Program-made: the position numbers and the translations under genes
Shown: positions 45,292 to 54,749 of the stretch, in pieces
Layout: each line of letters begins with the position of its first letter
Numbering within the stretch: the first letter of the stretch is position 1
Assembly: GCF_900114915.1 (NCBI RefSeq)
Contig: NZ_FOUS01000003.1
Location: 310,001-374,000 of the forward strand
Length of the DNA: 64,000 bases
DNA from: Bradyrhizobium sp. Rc3b
GTDB taxonomy: Bacteria; Pseudomonadota; Alphaproteobacteria; Rhizobiales; Xanthobacteraceae
Direction of reading: 5' to 3'
Notes under the pieces: generated by a model
Seen by the model: only the letters and a program-made list of their open reading frames with translations
Told to the model about the DNA's origin: nothing
Databases searched by the model: none

Positions 45292-45780
45292 TTAATGCCC
45301 CTCGCCCTCGAGCCCGCCGACGTGCTTCTGGGTGTAGAGTTCAAGGCCGATGCGGCCGATCAGGTCGAGCTGGGTTTCGAGGAAGTCGATGTGGTGCTCC
45401 TCGTCGCTCATCAGCTTCTCGAACAGGTCACGCGTGACGTAGTCCTTGGCGCCGTGGCAGTAGGTCGCCGCTTCCTGGTAGAGCGCACGCGCGCTCATCT
45501 CGGCAGCGAGGTCGCACTCGATGATCTCCTTGACGTTCTGGCCGATGCGCAAGGGATCGAGCACCTGCATGTTCGGAAAGCCGTCAAAGAACAGGATGCG
45601 CGCGGTGAGCTTGTCGGCGTGCTCCATCTCCTCGATGGACTCCTTGCGCCAGACCTTGGCCATGTCGAGGAGGCCCCAATTGTCGAGGAAGCGGTAGTGC
45701 AGCCAGTACTGGTTGATCGCAGTCAGTTCGTGACGCAGTGCCTTGTTGAGATAGTCGATGACTTTTGCGTCGCCCTGCAT
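45292..45780 (-). CDS. bfr: Bacterioferritin
   Basis: This 162-residue four-helix ferritin has the ferroxidase residues in HELTAINQYW and EEMEHADKL, the second half in DEEHHIDFLETQ, and the haem ligand Met in FPNMQVLDPL. It stores iron as a 24-mer with haem. GGAGTG precedes ATG 45780. It is the second gene after bfd, and an Irr-type iron control element lies 44 bases upstream of its start. Confidence 0.96.
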   Translation of the reverse strand: MQGDAKVIDYLNKALRHELTAINQYWLHYRFLDNWGLLDMAKVWRKESIEEMEHADKLTARILFFDGFPNMQVLDPLRIGQNVKEIIECDLAAEMSARALYQEAATYCHGAKDYVTRDLFEKLMSDEEHHIDFLETQLDLIGRIGLELYTQKHVGGLEGEGH

Positions 45781-45823
45781 GGTTCACTCCAGCTCTTGCA
45801 GTCCAAATCGGCCCAAAACCGAA

Positions 45824-45840
45824 TTTAGAATGCTTCTAAG
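45824..45840 (-). promoter_or_regulatory. ICE / Irr-box upstream of bfr
   Basis: TTTAGAA (45824-45830), TGC, TTCTAAG (45834-45840) is a near-perfect inverted repeat matching the rhizobial iron control element. Irr binds such sites when iron is low, and would repress bfr here. It sits in the bfd-bfr gap close to the bfr start, so it should act on bfr. Confidence 0.75.
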
Positions 45841-45913
45841 TCAGTTTACGAATGAGGGCAACTGGCTACGGCGGCGCAGCCGGGGAAAAGCTCAGCTGAG
45901 CTGGCGAAGGCTT

Positions 45914-46186
45914 TCAGCAGGCCGCGAGGGCAAACTGGGCGGGCTCGGCCGCCTCGTCATTGGCAGCCACGGTGTGGTTGTGCGGGCAGCCGGCACAGCA
46001 GGACTGGGCGCAAGGGCCGAGAGCTTCGTCGATGATGGTCTTGATCGTCCGGGCGCAGCGGCCGCATTCGGCGCTACAGCCGAGGCATCCATAGACCTGC
46101 TTGGCATGGCGCACGGCGTCGTCGGACTCGGCGACGGCGGCGCGGATGTCGTCATCGCTCAGCACGTTACAGGAACAAACGATCAT
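45914..46186 (-). CDS. bfd: Bacterioferritin-associated ferredoxin
   Basis: This 90-residue protein holds the Bfd [2Fe-2S] motif: CSCNV near the start, then YGCLGCSAECGRC. Extra cysteines follow (GPCAQSCCAGC), beyond the usual Bfd length of about 65-70 residues, so the C-terminal tail is longer than normal. It would release iron from bacterioferritin by electron transfer. ATG 46186 is used. Confidence 0.9.
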   Translation of the reverse strand: MIVCSCNVLSDDDIRAAVAESDDAVRHAKQVYGCLGCSAECGRCARTIKTIIDEALGPCAQSCCAGCPHNHTVAANDEAAEPAQFALAAC

Positions 46187-46346
46187 GGAAGCGGCAGGCC
46201 CTTCGTGATGCGTCATCATCGATATTTAACGGGCCCGCCGGATGCAAAAGGAAAAAGCGGTATTTGAAGCTATTCCAAACTGGCCCAAAAGCAGCCTAGA
46301 ACGGCCCTAAATTTCAGGGTTGCGCTGGATCAAGATTGGAGCGGAT

Positions 46347-46652
46347 CTAATCGCCGCCACCGCCTCCCCCACCGTCACCGCCGCCACCGCAATCGCCGCC
46401 ACTGCTGCCGCTATCGCTGCTGGAACAGCTGCCGCCGTCGGCCGGGCTGCCCGAACTGTCGCTGGAAAACCAGCTTCCCAGCGAGAAGCCGTTATTGCTG
46501 CCCGAATAGGTGTCGCCGCTGCTGCTGCCGTCGCCGCCCGCCCCGGCGCGGGAGCGCCGCTGGCCGCGGTTCTGAAGATGGGTGATCCAGCCGTAACCGA
46601 TCGCGGACACGACCCCGGCAGCAATCAATGCATTGATCATCGCGTTGCCCAT
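46347..46652 (-). CDS. Small membrane protein with Ser/Gly-rich tail
   Basis: This 101-residue protein has a hydrophobic segment (ALIAAGVVSAIGYGWI), a basic HLQNRGQRRSR stretch and a C-terminal half almost wholly Gly, Ser and Asp with two to three Cys. The ribosome site GGGAGG is five bases before ATG 46652. No family is recognised. The low-complexity tail means codon statistics are of little help. Confidence 0.55.
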   Translation of the reverse strand: MGNAMINALIAAGVVSAIGYGWITHLQNRGQRRSRAGAGGDGSSSGDTYSGSNNGFSLGSWFSSDSSGSPADGGSCSSSDSGSSGGDCGGGGDGGGGGGGD

Positions 46653-46789
46653 CATCGCCTCCCTGGCCGGGCCTGAGGTCCATATCAATTGGTCGCCCGC
46701 CCCCAAGGTGCCGTTCATTGATCATTCAAGCGAAGTATGGAACTCTGCCCCCAAAGGGTTCCCGCGTGTTCGTACGAAAGGTCAAGCCA

Positions 46790-47113
46790 ATGAAGAAGCT
46801 GCTCGTGACGGTCGCCGCCGTCGCCTCCCTGGCCGTTGCGGCCGGATCCCCGGCCCATGCCCAGCGCGGCGTCGCGGCGGGCGTGGCGGCCGGCATCGTC
46901 GGCGGCGCCATTGTCGGCGGCGCGCTGGCCTCTCCGTATTACTACGGACCTGGCCCCGGCTATTACGAACCCGGCTATTACCCGCCCCGTTACTATGCGC
47001 CGGGTCCGGGCTATGTCTCTGACGACTATTACGGCGGCGGCTGCGTCTGGCAGAAGCAGCGCTTCTGGGACGGCTATGCCTGGCGGGCCCGCCGCGTCAG
47101 AGTCTGCGGCTGA
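46790..47113 (+). CDS. Small secreted Gly/Tyr-rich protein, first paralogue
   Basis: This 107-residue protein has a signal peptide (LLVTVAAVASLAVAAGSPAHA), an AAGVAAGIVGGAIVGGALAS glycine-zipper-like stretch, a Tyr/Pro-rich region and a C-terminal motif CVWQKQRFWDGYAWRARRVRVC. The glycine-zipper part is similar to outer-membrane-associated proteins. It is paralogous to the next gene. AAAGG lies nine bases before ATG 46790. Confidence 0.75.
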   Translation: MKKLLVTVAAVASLAVAAGSPAHAQRGVAAGVAAGIVGGAIVGGALASPYYYGPGPGYYEPGYYPPRYYAPGPGYVSDDYYGGGCVWQKQRFWDGYAWRARRVRVCG

Positions 47114-47350
47114 AGCGACTCGAACCGGTCCATCGCGACTGCTTCGCTGGCCGGTTCACTACGGGTGCCCCGTTCATCTCCGGGCCTGAAAAAGACCGCT
47201 TTTTCTCGTCACAGCTCCGTGTGCGTTTACCGTGGGTTGACCAATTGCGCGCTTCCTAGCTGCACGGCCAATTCCATCAGCGTGTGCGTGAACCTTTGAA
47301 ACCCGGGCGCCTCTAACAAGAGGAACCCATCTCCCAGGAGAGCCCTGAGC

Positions 47351-47638
47351 ATGAAGAAGACTCTTGTTGCCGCCCTCACGGTTGCGACGATCGCCGGTTC
47401 GCTGGTGACTGCCGCTCCGTCCGCCAAGGCGCATGACGGCAGCATCGGCGCCGGCATCGCGGCCGGCCTGATTGGCGGCGCGATCGTCGGCGGCGCCATC
47501 GCGTCGAGCCGTCCGGCCTATGGCGGCCCCGTTTACGTCGCCGAGCCCGGCCCGCCGCCCCCGCCCTGCTACTGGCAGCGTCAGCGTTATTGGGACGGTT
47601 ACGGCTGGGTCGTTCGCCCGGTTCGCGTCTGCTACTGA
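47351..47638 (+). CDS. Small secreted Gly-rich protein, second paralogue
   Basis: This 95-residue protein shares the layout of the previous gene: a signal peptide (TLVAALTVATIAGSLVTAAPSAKA), a glycine-zipper stretch GAGIAAGLIGGAIVGG, a Pro-rich region and a terminal CYWQRQRYWDGYGW…RVCY. Both genes carry the same spaced Cys pair. CAGGAG lies upstream of ATG 47351. A strong terminator follows. Confidence 0.78.
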   Translation: MKKTLVAALTVATIAGSLVTAAPSAKAHDGSIGAGIAAGLIGGAIVGGAIASSRPAYGGPVYVAEPGPPPPPCYWQRQRYWDGYGWVVRPVRVCY

Positions 47639-47672
47639 TCTGATCGCACCGGCGCATCCGCGCCACGATCGA

Positions 47673-47709
47673 AGCCCGGCCGAGCATCTCGGTCGGGCTT
47701 TTTCTTTTT
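47673..47709 (+). terminator. Rho-independent terminator
   Basis: AGCCCGGCCGAG (47673-47684), loop CAT, CTCGGTCGGGCT (47688-47699), then TTTTCTTTTT. It lies just before the end of the opposing transglycosylase gene. Confidence 0.92.
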
Positions 47710-47718
47710 GATGAAACG

Positions 47719-48945
47719 CTATCGCGCCGCCTGGATCGAACGCAGCACCTCTTCGCTCGGCCAGCAATCGACCTTGAGGCCTGCCGACTTCTGATAGGCG
47801 CCGAGCGCGGCGCGCGTCTGCATGCCGGCCTTGCCGTCAATCTTGTCCTTGTAGAGCCCGACGCGCGTGAGCCCACGCTGCATGGTCTCGACATCCCTGG
47901 TGCGCAATTGCTTCGAGGCCGCCCATGGCGTTGCGAACGGCAGCGGGCTCGTCATGCGGTCGGCAAGGTGGCCGACGAACAGCACGTAGAGATCGGAGAA
48001 ATTGTATTCCTTGATGACGAAGTAGTTCTTCGTCGTCAGGAACGAGGGGCCATAGATGCCTTCCGGCTGCAGCAGCGAGGCCGGCTGCGCCTGTTCAGTA
48101 GCGCTCAGCTTCTGCCCGCGCACCGGCACAAAACCTTCGCGCAACCACTGGCCGATCGGCTTCGTCACCTCGGGCACGCCGGTGGTGCAATCGACCTTCG
48201 CGGGTGCTTGCACCTCGTACGCCCAGCGCACGCCGCTCTGCCAGCCCTTGTTGACGAGTTGCTGCGCGGCCGAGGCCAGCGCGTCCGGCACCGAATGCCA
48301 GATGTCGATGCGGCCGTCGCCGTCGAAATCGACGCCGTGCTTGTAATATTCGGACGGCAGGAACTGCGTCAGCCCGGTGGCGCCCGCCCAGGACGAGCGC
48401 ATGTCCTTGCGCGTCACCACGCCTTCGCCGAGGATCTTCAGCGCGAGGATGAACTCGGTGCGGTATTGCTCCTTGCGGCGCCCGACATAGGCCTGCGTCG
48501 CCAGCACACGGACGAGATCGTAAGGCAGCGTGTAGCGGCCGTAATCGGTCTCGCGGCCCCAGATCGCGAGCATCACGGTTGCCGGCACGCCGGACTTCTT
48601 CTCGATCTCGCTCAGCGAGGCGCGATATTTCTGCAGCAGCCGCTGCCCCTCGCCCGCAAGCCGCGCGATCGAGGCTTCCTTGACGTAATCGGCCGGTACC
48701 TGCACGAACTCGGCCTGCGACGGCCCACCTAGCGCGGGCCTTCCGGGCAAGATCAGATCGGGCAGCTTGTAGTCGGGCTCGAGCCCGCGCGTCTGCTCGT
48801 CGAACGTCTTGCGCGAGACGCCTTCTGCCTGCGCCTCCGGCCACAGCGAGGCGATGAACTGGGTGAAGGCGGCATCGGCGGCGCGCGCGGACGTCCAGCC
48901 GCAGGTGACCACGATCACCGCAGCGATGAGCGCCCGCCGCATCAT
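47719..48945 (-). CDS. Lytic murein transglycosylase, MltB type with peptidoglycan-binding domain
   Basis: This 408-residue protein has a signal peptide (ALIAAVIVVTCGWTSARA), a catalytic domain with Glu in AIWGRETDYGRYTLPYD, and DVRSSWAGATGLTQFLPSEY-like MRSSWAGATGLTQFLPSEY. A C-terminal peptidoglycan-binding module (RVGLYKDKIDGKAGMQTRAALGAYQ) follows. It cleaves glycan strands and may act with the L,D-transpeptidases in the same window. It follows ettA by seven bases. Confidence 0.92.
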   Translation of the reverse strand: MMRRALIAAVIVVTCGWTSARAADAAFTQFIASLWPEAQAEGVSRKTFDEQTRGLEPDYKLPDLILPGRPALGGPSQAEFVQVPADYVKEASIARLAGEGQRLLQKYRASLSEIEKKSGVPATVMLAIWGRETDYGRYTLPYDLVRVLATQAYVGRRKEQYRTEFILALKILGEGVVTRKDMRSSWAGATGLTQFLPSEYYKHGVDFDGDGRIDIWHSVPDALASAAQQLVNKGWQSGVRWAYEVQAPAKVDCTTGVPEVTKPIGQWLREGFVPVRGQKLSATEQAQPASLLQPEGIYGPSFLTTKNYFVIKEYNFSDLYVLFVGHLADRMTSPLPFATPWAASKQLRTRDVETMQRGLTRVGLYKDKIDGKAGMQTRAALGAYQKSAGLKVDCWPSEEVLRSIQAAR

Positions 48946-48952
48946 GCCGAAA

Positions 48953-50602
<1,650 letters not shown>

Positions 50603-50836
50603 AGGTCCCGAAAACCTTCGATTTGAGGAAATTTGCTTCGCCGCCGATGTAACGATCCCGCCCCCAAAGGGCAATGTTTTCCGTCCGTTCACCACGGATG
50701 AATACGGGACGGACACCATCCGGCCACCGATCCGGACAATTGAAACCATCTTTTAATAAATCAGGCCGAAAGCTCGGTTTCGCGCGGAAACAGCGCCACC
50801 CGCTCAGAACGAACGGGAGCACAGCGAGGCCGCATC

Positions 50837-51052
50837 ATGGCTCTGATCGAGACCAACTCACTTCCTGTTCCGGCAGAAGCCGGCCACGTCTCCGGGCTCG
50901 TCTCGGAGGTCGCGGGGTTCTGGAAGCGCTTCTTCGCCACCGCCTTCAATCCCTACCGGCCCGAGCTGCACTACATGCGTGGACCCGGTCCCGCCTGGCG
51001 CGCCAAGCACGGCATGGATGCGCCGTTCCGGCTCAAGCCCCGGGATCTCTGA
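50837..51052 (+). CDS. Small protein of unknown function
   Basis: This 71-residue protein has no signal peptide; it contains an amphipathic VSEVAGFWKRFFATAFNPYRPEL segment and a basic C-terminal part. GAGG is upstream of ATG 50837. Third codon positions are G/C-rich, in keeping with a real gene. No family is recognised. Confidence 0.55.
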   Translation: MALIETNSLPVPAEAGHVSGLVSEVAGFWKRFFATAFNPYRPELHYMRGPGPAWRAKHGMDAPFRLKPRDL

Positions 51053-51195
51053 GCGCCTCCTTCCTATCGGACTTTTGAAGACGCAAGCGGCTTGCGCGCC
51101 GTCCTGATTGCGCGCAACCATGGCCTGGTTCCGACGGCGGCGCTCGCCCAGCGCCCTCACCTCTCGCCATCAACTCTGGCCCTGGATGAACGCTG

Positions 51196-52158
51196 ATGAG
51201 CCGGCTGCGCTGTGCAATTCTCGACGACTATTTCAACCTCGCGCTCGACGTCGCCGACTGGCAGAAACTGTCCGACCGCCTCGACGTCACCGTGTTCAGC
51301 CATCCCTTCGCCTCCGAGCAGGCAGCAGCCAGCGCGCTGGCTGATTTCGAGATCATCTGCGCGATGCGCGAGCGGACGGCCTTCCCGAAGAGCCTGTTCG
51401 AGAGCTTGCCGAAGCTGAAGCTGCTGCTCACGTCAGGCATGCGCAACGCCGCGATCGACATGGAAGCCGCAAAGGCGCGCGGCGTCACCGTCGGCGGCAC
51501 GCAATATTCGCGCGATCCCACAGCGCCCCTCACCATGGGGCTGATCCTGGAGCTGACCCGCGGCATCGGCCGCGAGAACGCGCGCATGCATGCCGGCGAG
51601 CCCTGGCAGACCTTTGCCGGCGTCGAGATCGAGGGCATGACGCTCGGCATTGTCGGGCTCGGCAAGCTCGGCAGCAGGATGGCCGGGATCGCCAAGGCGT
51701 TCGGCATGAACGTGATCGCCTGGAGCCCGAACCTCACGCCGGAGAAATGCGCGGCCGCCGGCGTCGGCTACGCCACCAAGGAGGAGCTGTTCGCCAAGGC
51801 CGACATCGTCACCATCCACGTGGTGCTCAGCGAGCGCTCGCGTGGTTTGGTCGGCGCTGCAGATCTCGCGCGGATGAAGCCGACGGCCTTCCTCGTCAAC
51901 ACCGCGCGCGGGCCGATCGTGGACGAGCAGGCGCTGCTCGAGGCCTTGCAGCAGCGCAAGATCGCGGGCGCCGGCATCGACGTGTTTTCGGTCGAGCCGC
52001 TGCCGGTCGACCATCCCTTCCGCAAGCTCGACAACCTCGTGCTGACGCCGCATCTCGGCTACGCCACCTCCGACGGCCTGCGCATCCATTACGGCCAGAT
52101 GGTCGAGGCGATCGATGCCTTCACCAAAGGCAGCGAGCTGCCGCGCAAGCTGGCCTGA
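51196..52158 (+). CDS. D-2-hydroxyacid dehydrogenase family protein
   Basis: This 320-residue NAD-dependent dehydrogenase has the Rossmann motif GLGKLGSRMAG, catalytic Arg in NTARGPIVDEQAL, Glu in IDVFSVEPLP and His in LTPHLGYAT. The substrate is unknown; the overall layout fits glycerate or related 2-oxoacid reductases. ATG 51196 starts directly before MSRLRCAILDDY. A bidirectional hairpin terminator follows 23 bases after the stop. Confidence 0.9.
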   Translation: MSRLRCAILDDYFNLALDVADWQKLSDRLDVTVFSHPFASEQAAASALADFEIICAMRERTAFPKSLFESLPKLKLLLTSGMRNAAIDMEAAKARGVTVGGTQYSRDPTAPLTMGLILELTRGIGRENARMHAGEPWQTFAGVEIEGMTLGIVGLGKLGSRMAGIAKAFGMNVIAWSPNLTPEKCAAAGVGYATKEELFAKADIVTIHVVLSERSRGLVGAADLARMKPTAFLVNTARGPIVDEQALLEALQQRKIAGAGIDVFSVEPLPVDHPFRKLDNLVLTPHLGYATSDGLRIHYGQMVEAIDAFTKGSELPRKLA

Positions 52159-52181
52159 ATGACCAAGCTCGCCTGAATGAC

Positions 52182-52208
52182 AAAGGGCGTGCCGATGGCA
52201 CGCCCTTT
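52182..52208. terminator. Bidirectional hairpin terminator
   Basis: AAAGGGCGTGCC (52182-52193), loop GAT, GGCACGCCCTTT (52197-52208). The stem ends in A/T runs, so it can serve both convergent genes. Confidence 0.8.
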
Positions 52209-52233
52209 AGCAATCTGAATATTCGCGGCGCGC

Positions 52234-53439
52234 TTAGCGCACGGTGACCGGTGCAGGCAGCGGCGGCACGACCGTCGGCTGGGTGCCGGGGACCGGACCA
52301 GCCTGGGCGGCCATCGGAGCCGGACCGGCGGCAGGACCGGGCGCCGGCGCAGCGGACGCCGTCGCCGTTCCCGGCGGCGGGCCACCGGGCATCACCACCA
52401 CGCGGGTGCCGACCTTGACGCGATCGAACAGGTCGGAGACGTCCTCGTTCAACATGCCGATGCAGCCGGACGAGACGAACTTGCCGATGGTCGAGGGCTG
52501 GTTGGTGCCGTGGATGCGGTAGACGGTCGAGCCGAGATACATCGCGCGGGCGCCGAGCGGATTGCCAGGGCCGCCGGCCATGAAGCGCGGCAGATAGGGC
52601 TGGCGCTCGATCATCTCGGTCGGCGGATGCCAATCCGGCCACTCGGCCTTGCGGGTGATCTTCTGCACGCCGGTCCAGGTGAAGCCGTCGCGGCCGACGC
52701 GGACGCCGTAGCGGATCGCGCGGCCATTGCCGAGCACGTAATAGAGATAGGTGTTGGGGGTATCGACCACGAGGGTGCCCGCGGGCTCCTTGGTCTGGAA
52801 CGCGACCTCCTGGCGGCGCAGGTTCTGCGGCAGCTGCACCGGCGCAGCATCGGGCTGCTCCTCGGGCGGCAGCGCGGCCATCGTCATCGGTCTTCCATCG
52901 GTGCCGACGGGCGGCTGGCCGGCCTGGACCGTACCGGTCGCGGCGGGACCACCAACGGCTTCCGGCGGACGCATGCCGTCATTGGCGGGGGCCTGACCTT
53001 GACCCGGGCGATTTGCGTAGATCACCGGCGGCGGACCGGCGGGCCGGCCGTAGCGGGGATCGTCGGGCGACATCACGGGGCCCTGCGATGGCGCGGCCGA
53101 ATAGACCGGCGGAGCGCCAGCCGGACGGCCATAACGTGGATCATCCGGCGACATCACCGGACCCTGCGGCGGCGCGGCCGAGTAGACCGGGGGAGCGCCG
53201 ACCGGACGGCCATAGCGCGGATCGTCGGCCGGGCCGGGCGGCGGCAGCGATGCCTGCGGCATCGCGTCGTCGTCATCGTCCAGCGCGTCGAAATTCGGCG
53301 TGCGGTCGCCGGGCCGATATTCGGCCGGGGCGCCGTAGCTCGGTGCCTGCTGAACCGGATAGCTTTGAGCCTGCGCGAGCGAGGTTCCCGCCGCAGCGAC
53401 TGTCGCGGCAGCGCATATCGTCAGAAAGTGTTTGATCAT
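52234..53439 (-). CDS. L,D-transpeptidase with N-terminal Pro-rich repeats
   Basis: This 401-residue protein has a signal peptide (FLTICAAATVAAAGTSLAQA) and a Pro-rich spacer containing three repeats of about 22 residues (unit DDPRYGRP(A/V)GAPPV). A YkuD domain and a Pro/Ala-rich tail follow. The domain is close to that at 6717 (shared TYLYYVLGNG, MAGGPGNPLGARAMYL, HGTN), but the Cys motif is SSGCIGM rather than SSGCIRL. The nucleophilic Cys is retained. It would modify peptidoglycan cross-links in the periplasm. ATG 53439 or 53442 are equivalent. Confidence 0.92.
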   Translation of the reverse strand: MIKHFLTICAAATVAAAGTSLAQAQSYPVQQAPSYGAPAEYRPGDRTPNFDALDDDDDAMPQASLPPPGPADDPRYGRPVGAPPVYSAAPPQGPVMSPDDPRYGRPAGAPPVYSAAPSQGPVMSPDDPRYGRPAGPPPVIYANRPGQGQAPANDGMRPPEAVGGPAATGTVQAGQPPVGTDGRPMTMAALPPEEQPDAAPVQLPQNLRRQEVAFQTKEPAGTLVVDTPNTYLYYVLGNGRAIRYGVRVGRDGFTWTGVQKITRKAEWPDWHPPTEMIERQPYLPRFMAGGPGNPLGARAMYLGSTVYRIHGTNQPSTIGKFVSSGCIGMLNEDVSDLFDRVKVGTRVVVMPGGPPPGTATASAAPAPGPAAGPAPMAAQAGPVPGTQPTVVPPLPAPVTVR

Positions 53440-53807
53440 CATCGCTCTTGTATAGTCCCCAAGCCCGATCGGACCGTTAACGGCCAGATGGCCGAAGATA
53501 GCGGCACATTCAAGACATATCAGGCTTATTTGCGCCGGACCTGCCGATTTGTGATCCGCAAGACTACCGTTGCCCCGTTGCATCACGGGGCGGAAATCGG
53601 CTCATGGCGTCAATTGCCGGAGTCCTCGGCCCGTTTTTTGCGGAACGGGTCGGAATCGTTGCGGTATGTTCGAATCAGCCTGATTCGCCGCCCATTTGAG
53701 CTCCCGATCCCCGCGTGGCGAACGCGGCAAACAGTACCGTCACCGCGTTCAGATGGCTCTTGGGCCCTGGCTTCTTCGCCGCCGGGGCGGAAATTCGCAA
53801 CCGCTCG
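53440..53807. other. Divergent intergenic region
   Basis: No gene is supported in these 368 bases. The region should hold promoters for the L,D-transpeptidase (minus) and for the membrane protein (plus). CCCGTTTTTTGCGGAACGGG near 53630 is a weak inverted repeat. No strong -35/-10 pair is seen. Confidence 0.5.
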
Positions 53808-54578
53808 ATGCTTCCCGGCTTTCGCTTCCTGTTTGCCGCGATCCTGCTGTCAGTCTCCATCCTGGTGTTCGGCCTGGGCGCCGCCGCACTGCTGCGGGCG
53901 AGCCATGAGCAGTATGTCAGCAATCCCTCCTGGCGGAACGGCCCGCAGGAGCAGGTGTTCGCGCAGGCTCCCGAGCCGGCCCAGCCGGTGCTCGCGGTCC
54001 TCCGCGCCGAGCCGGAGCTGACCGCCGAGCCCGAGCCGTCGCTGCGCGACCGGGTGCCGACCATTGGACTGCCCGAAAGCGAGCCCGAGCAGGTCGCCGC
54101 CCTGACGACCGAGACCGAGGCTCAGCCCCAGGTCGCAGCACCTCCGGCTGATGTCCCCGTCGCCGAACCGGCCAAGGCCGAGACGGCAACGGAGACCGCA
54201 GTGCCGGCACCCGCCGATACACTCACCCCGGCCGACACCACGGCGTCGATCCCCGCGGCCGAGCCTGCCGCGACCGCCAGCGAGCCGGCGCCGGTCGATC
54301 CCAGCGCGGCCCTGGCCTCTTCCGCACTCGATGCCGCCTCGGCCAAGCTGGCCGCTCTGAACGAGCCGGCGACGACGGCCGTGAAGGATGCGCCGGCGAA
54401 GGCCAAGACCGAGAGCAAGGCTGATAGCAAGCCTGACGACAAGGCGACCAAGCGCAAGGCGAAGGCGAAGAAGCGACACCGCGTGGTGCGACGTCCGCCG
54501 CCTCAGCAGTTGCAGCAGCAGCTCGATCCGTTCGGCCAGCCGCAGACGTTTGCGACGACGACCACACGCACGCGGTGA
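53808..54578 (+). CDS. Membrane-anchored Ala/Pro/Glu-rich protein
   Basis: This 256-residue protein has one N-terminal membrane segment (FRFLFAAILLSVSILVFGLGAAALL), a long Ala/Pro/Glu/Thr-rich segment, a Lys-rich segment (TKRKAKAKKRHRVVRRP) and a Gln-rich tail. The layout is that of a single-span protein with a long disordered periplasmic stalk. ATG 53808 is used; a GTG 31 codons upstream is also in frame. Function is unknown. Confidence 0.65.
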   Translation: MLPGFRFLFAAILLSVSILVFGLGAAALLRASHEQYVSNPSWRNGPQEQVFAQAPEPAQPVLAVLRAEPELTAEPEPSLRDRVPTIGLPESEPEQVAALTTETEAQPQVAAPPADVPVAEPAKAETATETAVPAPADTLTPADTTASIPAAEPAATASEPAPVDPSAALASSALDAASAKLAALNEPATTAVKDAPAKAKTESKADSKPDDKATKRKAKAKKRHRVVRRPPPQQLQQQLDPFGQPQTFATTTTRTR

Positions 54579-54588
54579 TCTTACTTCA

Positions 54589-54732
54589 CCTCTCCCCGCT
54601 TGCGGGGAGAGGTCGGAATGCGCGCGTAGCGCGGATTCCGGGTGAGGGGGTACAGGTCACTCGATCGTCTCATCGTGTGGACAGAGGCCCCTTACCCCAA
54701 CCCTCTCCCCGTAAGAACGGGGCGAGGGAGCG
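54589..54732. repeat. R3 palindromic repeat
   Basis: CTCTCCCCGCTTGCGGGGAGAG at the left and CCTCTCCCCGTAAGAACGGGGCGAGGG at the right, with inner GGGTGAGGGGG and CCTTACCCCAACC arms. It lies between two convergent genes. Confidence 0.85.
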
Positions 54733-54749
54733 CACCGTCATCGTGGCGC

